Part shown: positions 1-11,500 of the stretch, piece by piece | Position numbering within the stretch: the first letter of the stretch is position 1 | Layout of the letters: each line of letters starts with the position of its first letter | NCBI GenBank assembly: GCA_932294295.1 | Contig: OW028573.1 | Location: 50,872,329-50,936,328, forward strand | DNA length: 64,000 nt | Source: Alitta virens | Lineage: Eukaryota; Annelida; Polychaeta; Phyllodocida; Nereididae | Reading direction: 5' to 3' | Position numbers and translations under genes: made by a program | Notes under the pieces: generated by a model | Database searches by the model: none | Told to the model about the DNA's origin: nothing | The model's input: the letters and a program-made list of their open reading frames with translations, nothing else

Positions 1-366
1 TAATGGTTCATAGTTAATTAGGTCCTTGGCAATTCGTGTTTGTGCCACTATTGAAGCAAACGTAGCTAATGTAGGCATTTTTGTAAATATGTAACTAAAG
101 CCTCTTTTAGAAAATTCCAAGTGTTTGTTAGGTTGGCTCAAGGTGCCCCAAGTCTGGCTCAAGATGGCCCATGGTTGGGGCACCACGAGCCACTTGATCG
201 CATTTCTCTCTCTTACAAATTATATGTAAAATTCAACATTTTACATAAGATACTCAGGATGTTAAACTACAGTACGATGTTAACAGTATGACTGACGATT
301 GTCACTGGTGGAAAAGTAAACTAGAGCCTTACGGCGCTGAATCCAGAAGGTGATGATAGTGCTAGA

Positions 367-1971
367 GGGGGCCAGTCAGCTCACCCAAATATTTTTCGCC
401 CATATTTTACTCGCCACAAAAACAACTCGCCCAATACAAAACTCGCCCTTGACATTGTTTCCCCCCCCCCCTGTGTGTTCGTTGATTTTGTACCATGGAC
501 GTATGATTTGTACTAAATGTAGTTCTTGGTTATAGTAGACGCACCTTATATCATTTGTATATTATTCCATTATTGCGCATGTATATGCGTACATGTAAAC
601 GGCTGTTCCAGCGGACCACAGACCGCCATCATATAAGAGCTTATTAAAAGCTCGGAAGCTTCAAGTGTGTCGATCACTCATGACTTGTTAGGTAAACCTT
701 AAATTTTAATACTTTAGGAAATATTAAGATGATACCAAACTAATATTGAAAATATTATGGATAAGGTCAAAATCAGATAACTGTCCATATTTTAACCTTA
801 TATAATATTCTCAATTAATATTGGGCTGAGAAATTTCTAATATTGACATAATATCATACAAATATAAAAATGTTTGTAGAGCTTCATCTTTGGCATGGTA
901 AATCTGTGTATCGCATCCAATAGACAAAGTGCATATGACAACCTCCAAAGGTTGTCACACATATATATCATTTTTTAATACTGCAATAAAATGTTTCAAA
1001 TGTTCCCCTCTCCTAAAAAAAGTCTAGAAATAAGGAAAATAATATGAATGTTTTTATTGAAATATCAAGCACCAGTGAGCAGAAATATTTTCTGAAATAG
1101 GCACATTCCCAATTTATTTATTTGTGACAGTGATTTTTTTTTTAACCGTTTATATCAATTCTGGCTGAACTATCAACCAATCCGATTCCAGATACAGAGA
1201 AAACTACAATTCGTCATGACCGTTATACCAAATGACAATTAATTAACACTCAGCTAGATATGTCTTATGTTCATAGTGGCTTCTTTTTAATTGTGAATTG
1301 CATAGCACACGACATTAACCCTGTAATCCAGGTATGTACGGAGGCAATTTCAATTAAATAATGACAATGAACCTTTGTGAAGGACTTCTTTACATTTGGC
1401 TAATTGAATTGATATTATTACATATAATTACTTTATTTTAAATATTATTTATGTTATAATATATTTAAGTTAAAGGGTAAATGCCTATCTATAGATAGCT
1501 GTTATAGCTCTATAGACATCTTTTATTAATAAGCTCTATATAGACACACATATAAATATATCGATATATCTATTTATATATTTATAGCTGTACCTAACAC
1601 AAAAACGCATCTTAATGCTTTTTATTAAAAATCAAGCTACAGTTAACAATAATAAGCATACACATCTTTATTGGCAAACTACACAGTGGAAACAAATCAA
1701 CAAACACACAGCGTCGCCCGTGTTGGTTTAGCAACGGTCCGCGTCCGCATGATCTGCATTTTACACAGAACATGGCGGCGCACACGTGTATCGCATCCAA
1801 TTATTATGGAAATGATTGAACTAACCAATAAATCGAAGAAGTTAACTTAACTTACAAATAATAAAATCTGATATAAAATAAAATATAGGGGGGCGAGTTG
1901 TGTTATGGGCAAGTTATCATTGGGCGAATAAAATATGGGCGCGAAATTTTTGGGCGAGTTGACTGTACTCC
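367..1971. mobile_element. Iteron-capped element E1 (AACTCGCCC motif)
   Basis: Target duplication GTGCTAGA at 359-366 and 1972-1979. Left terminus GGGGGCC-AGTCAGCTCACCC, right terminus (reverse complement) GGAGTAC-AGTCAACTCGCCC. Inverted arrays of about five motif copies each (actcgccca/tgggcgagtt) at 375-460 and 1,890-1,970. The interior is AT-rich and non-coding. A paralogous empty site with a single GTGCTAGA lies at 20,223-20,230. Confidence 0.85.
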
Positions 1972-2211
1972 GTGCTAGAGTACCAGACATGCCAAGTCTC
2001 AGTCATTGAGATTCGTTTTTCACATACTCATTGAGAGTGACTTTCACTCATTTGGTGTCTAACAGCTACTTGGATCAATGGGGATCCATATCATGTCATT
2101 TCTCACCATTTTGCTGTGGGTTGCATAATGGGACAAGAACCATTTTCGTAGTGGCCTTCACCTTTACCCCTGGTAGTGGCAAGTGGTACTACGTTAGTCT
2201 GGAGTTGCCCC

Positions 2212-4361
2212 GGAGTATAGTCAAGTGGTCCGCCCGACGACTGGTCCGCAACCGACTGGCCCTCCGTGAGATCGACTGGGCCGATGCCGAGGACGACTGG
2301 TCCGCCGGTCGAAACCTACTGGCCCGCCGTCGAAACCTACTCGCCCGCCGACATTTTCGTTGTCCGACGGCCCGTCCGCGGCCCAACCAACTCAAAGTCA
2401 ATCCGTCCGCCGGGAAGCAGCCCGTCGGCGCGAGTGGCTTCGCAGGGGTGCAAGTACGGCCGTCGCCCGCCCCCTCCCCTCTAGCAGTAATATCACTTTT
2501 AAGCTCCTTGTAATGGTGTGCAGTCAAAACGGTCTCCCCTGTTTTTTAAAGTTCGTTTTTCAGCATGCAAATCCTACATGAGACTTCTTTTCAATAATGT
2601 TCTGGAGGTTGCAACCAATAAAAGTATTTGTTGCAGTTTTGTGATGGTGTCTTCGTTACGTTGATAAGGTTGTTATGATTTTTCGCCGGGGCTACAAGAA
2701 GGGCAAGCGGTCCGCCATTAACACGTCACCGAAACGGCCTCCCCAGCCAATATGAAGGGAGTAACCTTCTGCGTCATTAATCAAGCATAACTCATTTATA
2801 TTCCGATTTTTAAAATTTAAAGTTCCTAGTAATTGCCGAAAAATCCTCTTTCTATATAGGAGACTGCAGTTAACAATAGAGTCTTTTCACTGAACAGCCC
2901 TGAATTCAGCAGGACATAAGTCCTTCCTCTCCTCTTGTTACTCATTTTGCTTTTCAGACACAGTTGGTAATAACTGATTCCATAAATATAACTTTCTCAG
3001 AAAAATAACAAACATCAACTAAATGATAAAGTGTCAAATATACATTAAAATGCACTATAAATACTGCTGCTTGGATGCACTTTGCTTCAGCCAATCACAG
3101 CAAAGGTCGGGAACTTTTTCAACCAATAGAATTGCAGTATTGTTTTAGCCACCTGGTGGAAATACAGAGAACCTTCCGTGAAAATCCACTATTGTTAAGA
3201 AGCGGTATTACGTATTTAGCGCGATGCAACATTATCCATATTTTGATAATAAAATATTTAATGAATAAAAATGTGTTAGTTTTCTTTCCCAATGAATATT
3301 CTTGAAAGAATATTCATAAATATGAAATGTATATGTTCCAAGAGAAATAATTTTATCCAGATAAAGTAAGACATTATCTGTCATTATACTTCAAAAGGTA
3401 GCATAATCTGTCATATTATACTTCAATGAGTGATTACAGTCCTATCTGAGCTGCTCATTGTAATTCATACAGTGCATGCAGTGACACGGGTGGCGGTCAT
3501 AACGGCTACACGCGAAACGGCTACAACCATAACGGCTACAACCATAACGGCTACAACCAAAACGGCGATAACCAAAACGACTACACCAATTTTGGGGACA
3601 TAACCAAAACGGCAACAGTGTTTTTCAAGCCTTAACCAAAAAGGCAACAGTAGTTTTTTACGCTGACCGGCCTTGAAACCAAACGGCTACAACCACAAAG
3701 ACCAAAACGGCAACAGACCAAAACATCTACATATCATATAAAAAAGTAGATGGCGCTTATTGTGAAAATGCAGGTTCTTTAATTGCCGCCGACCGTACAA
3801 TCAATGTACATCATGCATTAAATGCAATTGCATGTTCTTTAATTGCCGCCGGCCGTACCATCAAAGACATGCAATCTTGGCTTCTCCTTGTGATCGTATC
3901 TTCTTACGAAAAAAAATGTGTAGCCGTTTTGGTGTATGGAAGTGTAGCCGTTTTGGACTTCGAATTTATGGCTGTAGCCGTTTTGGACATGGCTTGTAGC
4001 CGTTTTGGACATCGCCTGTAGCCGTTTTGGTCATCTCTTAATTTGGGATTTTTGGTTGTAGCCGTTTTGGGGATGCCATTAAATTTTGTAGCCGTTTTGG
4101 GTTGTAGCCGTTTTCGCGTGTAGCCGTTATGACTGGCATTCCAGTGACACATGGCAACCTTACCATCAACCATGTGCTTGTAATCATGTGTCAATTGCAA
4201 TTCGTGCCCCTTACGCAAATTTTTGTGGCAGACCAGTTGACTTTCTGGCGGGCCAGTTGACCGTAGGTAGCGGGCAAGTTGACCTGAGCGGCGGACCAGC
4301 TGTACAGGCGGGCGAGTTGGTCAGAGGACCAGTTGTTGGGCGGATCACTTGACTAGACCCC
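2212..4361. mobile_element. Iteron-capped element E2 (AACTGGTCCGCC motif), with E3 nested inside
   Basis: Target duplication GTTGCCCC at 2204-2211 and 4362-4369. Left terminus GGAGTAT-AGTCAAGTGGTCC, right terminus (reverse complement) GGGGTCT-AGTCAAGTGATCC. Degenerate GC-rich arrays at 2,217-2,470 (many copies of actggtccgcc) and inverted at 4,225-4,350. The interior holds part of an AAAACGGCC-type element from 2,519 and the complete E3. Confidence 0.85.
3487..4141. mobile_element. Iteron-capped element E3 (AACGGCTACAACC motif)
   Basis: Target duplication CAGTGACA at 3479-3486 and 4142-4149 (a ninth base also matches). Both ends read GTCATAACGGCTACACGCGA after the prefix. About ten left copies (3,496-3,720, aacggctacaacc) and nine right copies (3,918-4,135, tgtagccgttttgg) in opposite orientation. 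Open frames here merely read the iterons. It is nested inside E2. Confidence 0.87.
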
Positions 4362-4619
4362 GTTGCCCCAAGCTTAACGGACTTCCTACACTCACTACAG
4401 CTCAAAAACGGCTTTTAACAGCGAAAACTAAGTTTGAATAAGTAAAAAACACGCTTACATGACTTCAGAATCATTTTCGCAACCTTCTGGATAAAAAAAG
4501 GTCACGGTGCCCCACTCTCCCCTATTTATCACTAAATGTCCGTAATAAGTATGTAGGTAAATCTTTTAGTGGTCTGCAACCTACATAAGCAATAGCAGTG
4601 GGCGATAATCGGGAAACGG

Positions 4620-5120
4620 GGAATCCAGTCAATTCGTTGACATGCAAAATCGCCAACAACAATTTCGTTGACAACCAACCCGTCGACAAGAGAACAGCAA
4701 ACTTGTTGATAATCAACGTCCTCAGCCCTACCATGTCGTTGACAGAAAATCATGCCTATACCAACTCGTTGACAAGTCGACGAGACACAGCCCAATATAT
4801 ATATGGAGTGCTAGCCCGGCGACAAGGTGTTTCACAACATGTTTCCCGCCTGTTGGTCTCCCCTTGCCCAGTAAATTTTTATGCTATTAGCTCAGTAAAT
4901 ACTTGGGAGTACAGAAATGTCATGCACATCCTTTTATAGATCTCATTCATACGAAGTATTCGTACCAAGTATACCATTATGGGAGCTTTATTAACCGAGT
5001 AAGTGCAATCAGCAGCAGAACTTCCAATGATTAGCTGTCAACAAGTTTGCATTAATATGTCAACAAGATGGTAATGACCGGTCAACAAGATGGTTGTTGT
5101 GGTCAAAAGTTTTAACAAGT
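4620..5120. mobile_element. Possible iteron-capped element E6 (CTCGTTGACAA motif), right end unclear
   Basis: Begins GGAATCC-AGTCAATTCGTTGA at 4,620. Copies of tcgttgaca/ccgtcgacaa/cttgttgata run to 4,790, and inverted gtcaacaag copies lie at 5,037-5,120. No matching target duplication was found, so the right terminus may be lost. Confidence 0.45.
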
Positions 5121-5286
5121 GAAAAAATAACTCTTTTGAGAGATATTTCTTCAAGCTAATGATAGAGGACAAAAAACGCTATTTACAATCGTCGATGATT
5201 GTCAGCATGCATCGGTTGCCAGATTAACTGCACAAACAGAGACCTTTAAAATGCAATTATTCCTGAATGATGTAGCAAATACTCAC

Positions 5287-5511
5287 ATAGCAATGCAGAT
5301 CTCACATTTGAATGTGTCCAAATCTTTATTAATTTCTGCGATGCCCCACCAACTGCCATAGCGTTCAGTGTGATCTCTTCTCCAAGATTTGCTCTCATAC
5401 GGTTTGCAGTGGTCCCCCAAGATATGCAAAAGCGGCATCAGATATAACCAATCGTACAGCTTCATTTTCATCACATACTTGACAAACCAGATCAGACATT
5501 CCTTGATGTGC
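5287..5511 (-). CDS. RNF213-like exon 9: helical stalk, last exon in window
   Basis: Acceptor gtaatctcag|GCACATC, strong donor GCTAT|gtgagt. It encodes ECLIWFVKYVMKMKLYDWLY, LMPLLHILGDHCKPYESK and a Trp-rich end (SWRRDHTERYGSWWGIAEI). This resembles the RNF213 stalk segment around 'T-W-L-x-A-L-P-V-L-H'. It ends with two nt (AT), so the gene continues left; no further convincing exon is visible in 1-5,286, which would then be intron 9. Confidence 0.78.
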
Positions 5512-8500
5512 CTGAGATTACAAAAAAATATAACATCAGTATACATGGATAATACAGTTAGTTTCATTAAAAACGGCCTGTCAAATTGAAACTAGACAAA
5601 GCTGTCATAGCTGGCTACTCAAAACCTGATCTAAAAGTACATATTTACAATAGATTAATTTCTTACATTTACCAAGGTTTATATTTATCTGGTGATAGAT
5701 GTAAGCCGATTATTAGCTATAGAAGTGGACAGAAGCAGCTGGCTTTAGCATGTTTAGACCACAGTCAGGTACAGGTCGCTACAGACAGATAGAGTCTACC
5801 GTATTTTATGAAACTAACTGTACGAAAGGCAGTTGATACTAGACCTGACGGCTCTCATGACAGAGAAACAACGTTGAGGCCTCAGACTACTGAAATATGG
5901 TTTTAATATAACAATGAAAGTTAATCACTCGCAGAAATGTGTGAATAAGTGCAACATTCTCAGCTTAATGCACTTTTGCAGCTAGGAGCAAGATGGGTTC
6001 ACGCTTGACATTAAAATTACATTAAATGGCATTCAAAATGATTTTATTACAATTCACCAATGGCACACTTTACAGTGGAATGCTCTCAACAAAGCTCAAG
6101 TGCAACCCCCACTCCCTTCCCAAAACACACAGTCGAGAACTGCCAACTCCACACTGAATGTTCAGTAGTTCGTATATGTGCCACCACGGGCACTGAGGTG
6201 GGGCTGCATTCAAGACCAAGAGCTTAAAATTGGTGAAATGTAGCAAAAATAACCATATTTTTGCCTTTTTTTAGACAAGGTTGTTATTTCAAAACCCGTC
6301 CATTAACCGGCCATCTACACACCTAGTGGATCAGTTCAAGACAATTCTGGAGCCCTCTCACTTGCTCCCCAGACAGGGGCTGCACTACAGCAAAACCAAA
6401 ACACATCAGTTCACCTCTCATGACAGAGAAGTGCATGCAATGACAGAGAACCCGGAGGGTTTCTCTGTCAAAAATAAAGCTAGGGCAAATGGCACTTGCA
6501 GCCTACAACTTGCACAGATTCCCTTGTGATCAGTGATGTTGAGAAGAACAGTTCTAATTGACATAACCAGTGCGAAGCTTTTGCAGTTGTGACATGTGAT
6601 ATGTCAAGAAGTCTCACCAGATCTGTCTTCAAAGCACACACCATCACATCTTTATCAAAATAATAACCATCCAGGAACATAATTTAAAAAAAACTCTTTC
6701 ACACTTATTTAGGAATGGGATTTTTTGGTACTCTGTTTCTTTTTTATGTCTTCAAAATTTAGTACTTGTCACAGCCTTCCAGGTGTTGCCTGATGGCATG
6801 TCCATATTCATCAACATCAGGGACTTCTTCACGAGTTTGTAAAAGTAAACCATTGCAAATCAGCTTCACGTCACTCTCACGGATCTCTATTGCTGTTGTT
6901 CTAAGAATGTGCACAGCTACAACAGCAATGAAGAAACGGGTTTCATGTTCCTTGGCATCAGCTCCAGGTTCAATACCAGCCAAAATCTTCATACCTTTGC
7001 GAAGAAAGATGGTCACATACTGAAAACAAAAATAAGAACCATAGGAGGTATTACAGAAGGAGTTAAAGGTTCTTATCGCATGAAATCTTAAATGTCTTTT
7101 CTCTAGCCCAGCGTTTGTATCTCCCGCTTTTAAATCTTGTCTTAATTGCTCTGTGGCACCATTTGTACAGATCAGCGTCTGTGACAATCTCTGCACCCCT
7201 CTGCTGTGACTCACCCTATATAGTTTAACGATCTTGGTCTGCAAAATGTGGTACTGGCTAAATTTAGCAGTTATTTAATTGAGGCATATACATTTTATAA
7301 TATCTTTTTTTGCATGGTGTTTTCATTGTATATTGATATTTAATCTATGTAAAGGTACATACTTATATACACTAATTTAACTGATGTACTTTATACTTTT
7401 CTCAGGTATTCCTTATCACAGTGTTGCAAAATGGAGATGTCACAAATATTGAAGATCGAGGGCATTTGATATTGATGTAGCAGAAGAAACTGATGAAGTG
7501 TTCCCTTGTTTCGTGTGATAACTGCAGGAATAAGCTTAACTATTATCAGACTCTATGAAGAATAGTTGCGTGTTATTAATGTGTGATGTAAATAATTGTG
7601 CCAGGAAATACATAACTAGAACCCATGGGTTGGGAGATTCGCTAGGCAGGAAAAGTAGATGAAACCACGATTGCTGAGATATGGTAGCGAGTGTCTATAA
7701 CAAGGCAATATAATGCAATCAGGTTGTGGCTGGGCATACACCATCAGCCTGTTCAGAACACTGAATCAGATTGAAAACCTACTTATTGGCACCAGCACTG
7801 CTTTAACTAAGTGTTGGTAACCCTAACTCTGATGCCCCGATATGTTCATAATTTACGTACAACATTGAGGTCATATAATGTATTCAAATTATTTTCACAA
7901 GCAAGCCTTTTTTATTGTGTTCATCCCGTCCATCGCCATTCACTTTCTGGACTGTGGTTTATGAAGCTACAACTGCTGTGCAATCTATTTTATTTTATTT
8001 TCTGCTGGTAAAGATACATACAGCCATGGCCAATGATGGCCATGAATGTCCATTGGAAAAAAACAACGCGAACACGCTTCTGAACGGAACGACGCGCTGT
8101 CCCGTCCAAAAGGTGCGCACAATTGACTCGACACATTTGCCATCTCATGGGAACTCCCTGGACTACAGGGAAGTGAAATAGAATTGAACTAGAACCCCAT
8201 GGGGGTGAAATCGCTGGCCAATTAAAAAGATGCAATTTGTGCTTGGGATTTCATAAAAAGTGATCAACGCCTACTCGTTGAGCTTGAGCGAGTAAAAAAC
8301 TAGGATTGTACACAGTACTACAGTATCAACATACATGCACAAAAAGGTGTAAAAGTGTTGCTGGGATGTTATGAAAAGAATGGTTTACTATGATGCCTAG
8401 CACTGAACATTATTGAAAATCTATTCTATTTGTTGTTGCATGGAAATGATGCTAAGATATGAATTATATCCATTGCTATATAAGTATTATGCGAATAACA

Positions 8501-11500
8501 AATAATTAACTGGAAGCTCTGTACTCGCCATTCCTTAAAATTAAAAACTATTTTATGTTTACTCAAGTGTTGTTTAAGTGGTTTCCACTATTCTATTTAT
8601 AGAATGGGAGTAATCCTAGCTGTATTTAGGAAATTCTGGGTTGCAGAGGGGTACAACACTGAGGGGTGGTATTTGGTTTTGTAGTTTGAGGTCAACAGGG
8701 AGTAATAAAAGGGGCATTAAAGAGACACAGTCCTGGCTTCAAAAATTGCTGTCCTTCAACTCTTTCTATAATACCAACATGATACAGCAGTTTTCGCGGG
8801 GCATCGCTGACTGGACCATCAGAAAACCATTTAAAGACAGTTAAAAAGTTAGATTCGGAGGAGGTGCAATCACAGGCCCAACATGTGTGAGGTCATTAAC
8901 CGACATATCAAGTGGTCATTGCAGTCTAGGAGAATATGAAAATAGCATAGGTCCATTTGTGGTTGTGGGATAAACATGTGCCAATTGGGGTAAAACAGAG
9001 AGGCTCCTAACGTCAATTTAATGACATAAACATTGCCTTATCTACTTTTTGATCCGTCTCAAAACATTTTTCTGAAGAATCAGGGACAGGGTTGCCACAA
9101 TTTCATGAAATTAAATTCCATGACTTTTTCCATGACCCTTCAATTATTGCAAATTATCACAGCCTCCACACACCCCTTACAGCCATCCTCACGACCTTTT
9201 TTTTTATCACCGACATTGCTATTTTTGTCTTTCTAAAACTCCATGACATTTTCAAAAATTCTATAGTTCCATGACTTTCTATGACAACCAATTTTTTCAG
9301 GATTTTCCAGGATTTTCCATGACCGTGGGAACCCTGCAGTGAGCGATGCCCCCTCGAAAACTGCTGTAAGAACCACTCATACCCTGATCAATTTTTCTTG
9401 GTTTTTAATTTACTGCAAATACATGAGCTTAAAAGTTAAAGCATCAAAAATCTTTGTAGCTCTGTAAAGGCTTCCCAATTAACCAAGTAACTATAGGCCT
9501 ACAAGTACTAACTTTTCCCTTAGAATTATTTGCCAATAACATAGAGTATGGGTCATATCAACAGAAGAGACAAACATATGTATGGTCTTCAAGTTAACCT
9601 AATGACTAATTCAATTAATTACCTGAGATATTAGAGTCCAATCCGTGTTATGAAACTTATCATCAAGAATTAACACTTTCATTTGCTTCAACAGTTCATC
9701 GAAATGGTCAATGAAATCAGTTGCAAGTATTCTTGAACCGCCATGAAGCCCTTGGGAATCACTAGGCCACTCAGGAAGCATAGCTGTTGTTCCAACAAAC
9801 CGTCCTCTTCTCAGCTTATCATAAGAACCATGATGCCAATAACTTCCCCAGGAAAAAAATAAACTATGCACCTTTTGCAAGAATGTCTTGTGGTTTGGGA
9901 AGATTATGATGTCAAATACATCAAAGGTTTCTGAAAAATTGGGAAATGGGTAACATAAAACAGACAAAAACCAAAACACAGTAAAACTAGTCAAACCCAC
10001 CCTTATGGCCTGGCCACCACTTAAATAGAATGGGTCACCTATTGTAAATGGCCAGTTAAAAAGCAACTGAATTTGCATTGTTTAGTCGCTGTGTCAAATG
10101 GCCTTCTTAGTCAAAGAGACAAACCCCAAATTTGGACCTTAGGTGTGACATCGTGTGAAATTGGGTATGATTACGATTTTTTCACAAATTGATTGTCCAG
10201 ACCATATTTTTTAAGAATCCAGTAAGTGCCACCTTGGCATCCTTGGGGAAAATGTTTTATTCAACAAAATTTAATACAGCTGTATATAGGTTTATTGCAT
10301 GACAATAAACTGCAAAATAGAGTCATCAGAGACTACCACATTAGTGAAAAGCTAAATTGGTACATCATAAACACCAAATATATTGATAATTGTCATGTAC
10401 ATATATAAAAGAGTCACAATCCTTAAAAAAACTTTAAAACACTAGAATGCACATGGGATGCGCGGAGCTCTACCGAGTGCGCCACCCTCCCTGAGTGTTT
10501 GGTCCCAGAATGAAGCACCCACCCCACAATGCAGCCTGCTGGTGGCGTGATTGCAGCGCCCCTGGTGGGCATGGACAATGACACGGGTGGCGAGACTGGG
10601 CACAATGAGAAGGACGCAAACAGGCGTAGAAAATGGCATAGGACAATGAAGCGAACAAACAGGGCCAAAAGCAATAGGCGGCTGTACAAGAAGAATATGT
10701 AGCATAAAACGAGCGGCTAAGTTGTGTTTTCGTCTGGAAACAGTTTCGGCGGGAAAGGTGACATCACCCAGGAGGCGACATCACTCCTGAAATCGAGGTG
10801 ATAACAAAAGCTCTCCCCACTCCGTGGGCCGAGCTAAAAAGAATGAAGCATAACCTAATCATTAATACTTATATAAGAAGTTAAATGTGCCAATCGCCCT
10901 TTAATCAGGTACGATTGGTAGCTTCAATAATCATCTTCCTCATCATCATCATCACTGTCTTCATCATCTTGGCCCTCAACAACACTGCAAGGCATCATTG
11001 GTTTTGTGTTTATTGGCACAACTGTCATCAGCACCACACTTGCAATACGAAGTACAGGAGAGGGAACTTGAATGGCAACTGCACCTTTGGTTTGAACATG
11101 GCAATGATGATTTGCAGCTGTAGGCAACACTTTGTAGAACAGAAGGTGGGGCAATTGCTGAAGTACCAGCAACTGGCATCAAGATGTTCTTCTCAATCTT
11201 CCATCCGTACTGGGTTACGTCAATATCTGGTGGTGCCATCTGATCCACTGCCCTCCAAATCAGGTGCTGCAGTGCAGCCTCACCTGCTGGTGGAAGACTT
11301 CCTATCTTTGGTGGTTCTTTCTTCTGGCTGAAAATGGAATATCTCATATTTGCAAGAGACGATGACCCCATTCCTCCATACAGCTTGATAGGCGATTAAG
11401 CCCTTCTTTAACCCATTCTTTTTCTGGAGCCAATGGATCTGTAAATGCTCGGAGTGTTACTTTTGAGTTCAAAAGCAAGTTAATGACGACACTTTTCCTT

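Larger units (their letters stand above)
321..4492 (-). mobile_element. HINE-A (Helentron-like) copy carrying nested E1 and E2
   Basis: On the minus strand it begins near 4,492 (tttatccagaaggttgc) and ends at 321 with GCCGTAAGGCT then CTAG followed by TT. Short subterminal inverted repeat ATCCAGAAGG/CCTTCTGGAT lies inside both ends. Middle parts (about 1,980-2,210 and 4,370-4,490) match the undisturbed copies at 24.8 and 43.5 kb, e.g. the stretch around gggacaagaacc. Subtracting E1, E2 and their duplications leaves about 400 bp. Confidence 0.65.

Noticed and set aside
2031..2527. Arg/Pro-rich open frames on both strands
   Set aside because: They read through the GC-rich E2 array of actggtccgcc words; no protein family.
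3465..4218. Open frames with repeated KTAT and VVAVMVVAV text
   Set aside because: They translate the E3 iterons; periodic DNA motifs give long frames by chance.
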